From positions 91,050,692-91,114,691 of the forward strand of contig CM068382.1 of assembly GCA_034770075.1 (NCBI GenBank): a stretch of 64,000 nt of DNA. The letters run 5' to 3'. The notes beneath the pieces are model-generated. The model did not search any database and was not told the origin of the DNA. It was given only the letters and a program-made list of their open reading frames with translations. A program made the position numbers and the translations under genes. This document shows, piece after piece, positions 59,297 through 64,000 of the stretch. How positions within the stretch are numbered: the first letter of the stretch is position 1; each line of letters opens with the position of its first letter. This DNA comes from Aralia elata (Eukaryota > Streptophyta > Magnoliopsida > Apiales > Araliaceae).

Positions 59297-60057
59297 TATT
59301 GGGGAAGAACCTAGGAGCCCGCGTGTCGCGTCCACGTATACAATGCACTAACATACATGTTTGGATACCAACTTGACCTAAAAGCTTAAATCATTAGGTC
59401 TTAAGCACATTCATGTATATTAATCCTTCACACTTCGATGTGGAACTCTAACTCACTTGTAATATCCTAACAATCTCCCCCTCACAAGTGAGTTTATCAT
59501 ATCAAGAGCTTTTCCTCACTCTTGAACATTTTCCTTCAATCACTGCAATACCAATTCTTGGCTAACCACTCTCGGTTTTCCCATCAAGAGTCAACTTCCA
59601 TCAAGAACTGAACATCTTCTCTTCAATCACTGTATATCACCAATTCTCGGCTAACCACTCTCAGAATAAATTTTTAGCTAACCCATCAAAAATTAAACAT
59701 CACTACTAAGAGCACTTTGGGGATAACACCAATCTTTCATCGAGAATTTCAACATCATCGTATGTCTTTTGAAGAGGTTATCCAGAATTTTAATTTTTGA
59801 ACCCCCATCGCGTATCTTTTGAAGAAGTTCACCAACTTGGGATCAATCTTCCATAACTCTGATATCAGTTATTGGGGGAGAACCAAGGAGCCCGAGCATT
59901 GCGTCCGAGTACACAAAGCAATAATATACATATTTGGAACCCAACTTGATCCAAAAGTTTAAGTCATTAGGTCTTGGGCCCATTCATAAATATTAATCCT
60001 TCACACTTTTATTATTTATCCGATGTAGGACTCTAACTCACTTGTGATATTTTAACA
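59297..60057 (-). mobile_element. TRIM 2, copy C
   Basis: LTRs about 59297-59472 and 59870-60057. Minus-strand primer site ACTGATATCAGAG next to the right LTR. Same position relative to TRIM 1 as in B. Confidence 0.75.
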
Positions 60058-60959
60058 ATTGAGCTAATGATTAGCTTTCTTAAGTTTTACTGGCCAAATT
60101 GGGAAATAATGAAGGACAAGGACACATGATAAGAAAGTAGCAGTAATTCAGTGAGTTTGATATCTCCACATTTTCGGTAACCTTTTCTTGTTTCTAGTGT
60201 TGCAGATAATGAAAGATGTGGAGGAGGGAGATTGAGAGAATATGGGACTGATTTATTTATTTTTACATTATATCCATATAAAATTATTTTTTGTAGTTGA
60301 AAATTAATAAAATAAAATAAAAAGAGCCATATATTCACTTATTACTCCCCCATTTTCAAAATTAGATGTGAATGTATTTAATTTTAGTTGATAAAATTAT
60401 TATAATTATATATTATATAACAAAAACTATAAATCAAAATATTTATTTTATTTTAAACTTTTATGAGTTATACTAATATTAAAGTTTAATATGCCATCGT
60501 TTAACCTCAAAAGTCAAATTGTATATCTAATTTTGAAACTTAAAGAGTAATAAGTGAAGTGTTTGACAGTCATATTTTGATCAAATAATTTAGTAACTTT
60601 AAAATGAGACTCTTCTTTTGAGACAAAGAATGTAATTTGGTAAAATCTAAGGGAGGATAGTGTAATTGTAAATATGGAACTCTAGGCACATATTATTGGG
60701 CCTTGAAGGTGTGAGCCATAAACACCATCTCATAGGCCGAAATATTTTGCTTATAGATGGATTTGATCTATTTCAGAAGGACAAAACTATTTTGGCTAAA
60801 CCAGGTTTAAAGCCTTTACAACTTGCTTGTAAAGTCTTAAAGATGAGAATCTGACCACGTCCCAATTGTTTATGACTATATATTTGTCAATTTTTTCATA
60901 AAATATTATTTAACAATTATGATAAATAAATAAATAAAAAGCAATATTTCGTCCCAGAT
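60058..60959 (+). repeat. R3 repeat, copy C, with MITE
   Basis: Matches 35966-36885; MITE at 60345-60547. Cut at 60959 by the gypsy LTR. Confidence 0.78.
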
Positions 60960-61321
60960 TGTAAGTTATTGAACTTTCAGGAGCTAATTAGATCAAGTAT
61001 TTTAGCAAAAAAGAAGAAGAATTGATTCAGAAATGGGAAAAATGCACAAAAAGAGAGGGAATAGGAAGAGCAAAGGAATTGAGAGGGGAATTCAGATTTC
61101 ATTTCATAAATCACATCTTTGAATTACATTAGATCACTCCTCTTAAGCAACAAGCCACACGCTACTCTTCTAACAAACTAACAGCTAATAAAAAGATAAA
61201 AAGACAACTTTATCCAGACTAATTCAAAGTAATGATAATAATGTCCTTGAGCTTGTTAACTAACTAACTAATCAGTTATTCTCTTAATAACTACTAATTA
61301 TTAATACTTCCAATCATTACA
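60960..61321 (-). repeat. 3' LTR of a Ty3/gypsy element
   Basis: 362 bp, TGTAAGTTATTG to CAATCATTACA on the plus strand (TGTAA...TTACA ends). A G-rich tract (ATGGGGCGTGAAT, minus strand, 61322-61334) precedes it in the element's orientation. Copy B shows the pre-insertion sequence at 36885. The other LTR is outside the window. Confidence 0.75.
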
Positions 61322-64000
61322 ATTCACGCCCCATAAAAATAGCCTTGTCCTCAAGGATGAAATTTTGGAAAATAGCCTTGCCCTGTTGGTCCATTGAACC
61401 AAAACCTCTACTGTTGCAGCATTGCCCTTCTTCACCATTCGTCTATCTAAAATAGCCAAGGGCTCAATAAGAAACTGACCTTGAGCATCTAACTGTGGTA
61501 ATGAAGCAGAAACTGAATAGTTAGAACCAATCTTTTTCTTCAAAAGGGAAACATGAAACACTGGGTGGATTTTGGTATCTGCAGGTAGTAAAAGCTTATA
61601 AGCTACATTGCCTATTTTGTCTTCCACCAAAAAAGGTCCATAGTACTTGGGAGACAACTTCCCAAATCTGGTCTTAGACAGTGTAGTTTGTTTGTAAGGT
61701 TTAATTCTCAGGTATACCCAATCCCCTACCATAAAAGACCTTTCACTCATAGCTTTGTCAGCAAAATGCTTCATTTGAGACTCGGCTGCAGTTCAATAAT
61801 GTTTGAGTAACTACAAAAACTGGGTTCTATCTTGACAGAATGCTCTTGTAGTTGAATCATGTACTCTATCATACTAATGAAAGTTCAGATGAGGAGCTTT
61901 GTAGCCATACAAGGCTTCAAAATGAGTGGTTTTCAGCCCACTATGGTAATGGGTATTATACCACCACTCAACTAGGGCTAACCAAGTTAACCATATATAA
62001 GGCTTTTGAGCAATCATGCATCTAAAATAGCATTCCAGCAACTGATTAAGCCTTTCTGTTTGACCATTAGTTTGTGGATGGTAGGGAGTGCTTAAATGCA
62101 ATTTTGTTCCCACCAATTTGAAGAGTGACTGCCAAAATAAGCTGATAAAGACCTTATCTCTGTCTGAAACAATAGTTATAGGAAATCCATGAAGCTTATA
62201 AATCTAAGAAATAAAGATTTGTGCCAAATTTGCAGCAGTAAATGGATGTTTCAAAGCTATAAAATGGCCATACTTAGTTAACCTATCAACCACCACCCAT
62301 ATAGTTGTAAATCCACCAGACTTAGGTAATCCCTCAATGAAGTCCATAGATATATCAATCCAAAGAAACTCAGGAATAGGTAAAGGCTGTAATAAACCAG
62401 GAAGAGCAATTGTTTCATGCTTCTGTTGTTAACATACATCACACTCCTTATCATACTTGGTAACATCAGCTTTAAGAGTGGACCAAAAGAAATACTTTGC
62501 CAATCTTTCATAAGTACCCTTTATACCAGAATGTCCACCAGCAGGAGATGAATGAAACTCAAATAATAATTTTTGCCTCAACTGTAAACATGGCCCTACC
62601 ACCAATCTGTCTTTAAACTTCAGTCTTTCATTCTCAAAAGTAAAATCTGGCACAGATTGTGGATATATCTGTAATTGGAAAATTAAGTCTCTAAGAACTT
62701 TATCTTCCTCCCATGATTTTGCTAATTCCAAAATCCACTGGGGAACCACAACAGACATAGTAGAATAACTAATTGCTTGTGCAGATAAGTCACCATCAGA
62801 AAGTTGGTCACCAAATTCAAACTGTCTAGATAGACAATCAACAGCCTTATTGTCTTGCCCTTTTTTATAAACTATTTCATAATCCAGCCCCATGAGTCTT
62901 GTAATCCATTTCTATTGATTTGTAGTGGTAACCCTCTGGTCTAAGAGATACTTTAAACTATGGTGATCAGTTTTAATTAACACCTTATTCCCCAAAAGAT
63001 AATGTCTTCACTTGCTCACAGAATATACTACAACCATTAATTCCTTTTTCATATGTAGACCAACCCAGATGCTTTGCTGCTATAGCCTTGCTAAGGTAAG
63101 CTATGGGTCTTCTTTGCTACATTAAAACAGTTCCCAAACCATAATATGAAGCATATGTTTCTAAGACAAAAGGAAGAGTAAAATCAAGTAAAGCCAGAAC
63201 TAGTGTTCTTATCATGGCATCCTTAAGAGTTAGGAAAGCAGTAGTAGCCCCCTCATGCCAACAAAACTTATCTTTCTTCAACAACTTAGTTAATGGTCTG
63301 CTAATTAGCCCACAATTTCGAATGAACTTTTTGTAATAACCTGTCAGCGTAGAAATTCCCTTAGACTTTTAAGGTAATGAGGCAAAGGCCAATTTGACAT
63401 ACACTCAATCTTGTCTGGATCAGTAGAAACTCCCTCTTGAGTAATGATATGACCCAGATATTGCACTTGTTCAGTTGCAAACACACGCTTACTCCTTTTA
63501 ACAAAAAGTACATTAGACTACAATAGTTGTAAAGTCAGTCTTAAATGTTCTAGATGCTCTTCATAGGTTCTGCTATAAATAAGTATATCATCAAAGAATA
63601 CTAGGATGAACTTTCTAAGGTAAGGTTTAAAAATTTCATTCATCAATGATTAAAAAGTGGCTGGAGCATTTGTAAGACCAAAAGGCATAACAAGATATTC
63701 AAAATGGCATGTATGTGTTCTAAAAGCAGTTTTGAGTATGTCAGGTTCATGGACTCTAATCTGGTGATAACCTGATCTCAAATCAAGATTAGAAAATCAC
63801 GTAGAACCATGTAGTTCATCCAAGAGTTCATCAATAGCTGGTATTCGAAATTTATCCTTAACAGTCATGTCATTTAAGGATCTATAATCCACACACATTC
63901 TCTAAGAACCATCATGTTTCTTAACTAGCAACACAGGAAATTCATATAGGCTATTACATGATTGTATAACTCCAGAACTTAGCAATTCACTTACAATTTT
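61301..64000 (-). pseudogene. Ty3/gypsy pol: RT, RNase H, integrase, 3' end
   Basis: Minus-strand pol entering from the right edge. RT: VIQSCNS, MCVDYRSLNDMTVKDKF, FSNLDLRSGYHQIRV, MPFGLTNAPATF and the catalytic FILVFFDDILIYS (about 63550-63590). RNase H: DFTLPFVLETYASYYGLGTV. Integrase: zinc HHCC module (SSPAGGHSGIKGTYERLAKY ... CDVC, 62430-62560), core with SMDFIEGLPKSGGF and LSTPYHPQTNGQTERLNQ, then a C-terminal SH3-like region (WVYLRIKPYKQTTL, KLSPKYYGPF, IHPVFHVSLLKK). No complete chromodomain seen. Several stops (for example at 62429-62431 and three in RT) show it is dead. The final stop at 61301-61303 lies inside the LTR. Confidence 0.9.

Larger units (their letters stand above)
46290..60959 (+). 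repeat. Segmental copy C (direct partner of B)
   Basis: Shares the order of copy B from AAGCGTTATTAATTTG (46308) to CGTCCCAGAT (60959). C-specific additions: hAT 49670-50434, MITE 50619-50876, the 51890-54895 insertion, the 56046-58120 block, and the gypsy element that starts at 60960. Confidence 0.85.

Overview
The window is nuclear DNA of a flowering plant, almost certainly a eudicot: it is AT-rich, genes are split by short GT-AG introns, and the transposon families are typical plant ones. It looks like a transposon-dominated intergenic block. I see no complete, undamaged host gene. Every host-gene-like stretch (beta-galactosidase, F-box/MYND protein, three nucleoredoxin-like copies, heme oxygenase and possible GIF exons) is truncated, frameshifted or interrupted.

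Layout. 1-955: tail of a lysine-rich reading frame and a possible promoter, perhaps an old retroelement or pararetrovirus-like fragment. 955-3030: segment D1, carrying a dead LINE (zf-RVT plus RNase H) split by a hAT element; a second D1 copy at 42447-43950 lacks the hAT. 4962-5338 (-): F-box/MYND exon fragment. 5698-7638 and 14141-14218: a beta-galactosidase (GH35) pseudogene whose two parts are separated by a 5.6-kb palindromic LTR retroelement (8415-14004). That element has two outward-facing 3' LTRs and two inward-reading copies of an antisense accessory gene.

14219-60960 is built from repeated copies of one segment centred on a three-domain nucleoredoxin-like gene. Copy A (14219-19165) is inverted. 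Copy B (22345-36885) and copy C (46290-60959) are direct. A and B form a large imperfect inverted repeat whose 3.7-kb spacer holds a MuDR-type transposase fragment and a truncated SIRE-like Copia end. B and C also share two small TRIM-type retroelements (30087-35138 and 35144-35965 in B). After duplication each copy gained its own insertions: a 4.4-kb CACTA with a heme oxygenase exon in B; a hAT, a Stowaway-like MITE, a 3-kb element full of GGTTAC/GTAACC motifs and a Ty3/gypsy element in C.

Between B and C lies a 4.5-kb Mutator-like element (37150-41692) with a FAR1-type transposase. It keeps a single reading frame with only three in-frame stops, ~85-bp terminal inverted repeats and a perfect 9-bp target duplication. 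60960-64000 is the 3' LTR and pol end of a decayed Ty3/gypsy element on the minus strand.

The most unusual observations are the palindromic retroelement with two U5 ends (consistent with integration of a snap-back cDNA), the family of nucleoredoxin-like genes in which none of the three thioredoxin folds keeps a WCxxC site, and the GGTTACC motif array. Repeat copies in the same window give empty-site controls for several insertions, so target duplications could be read directly.
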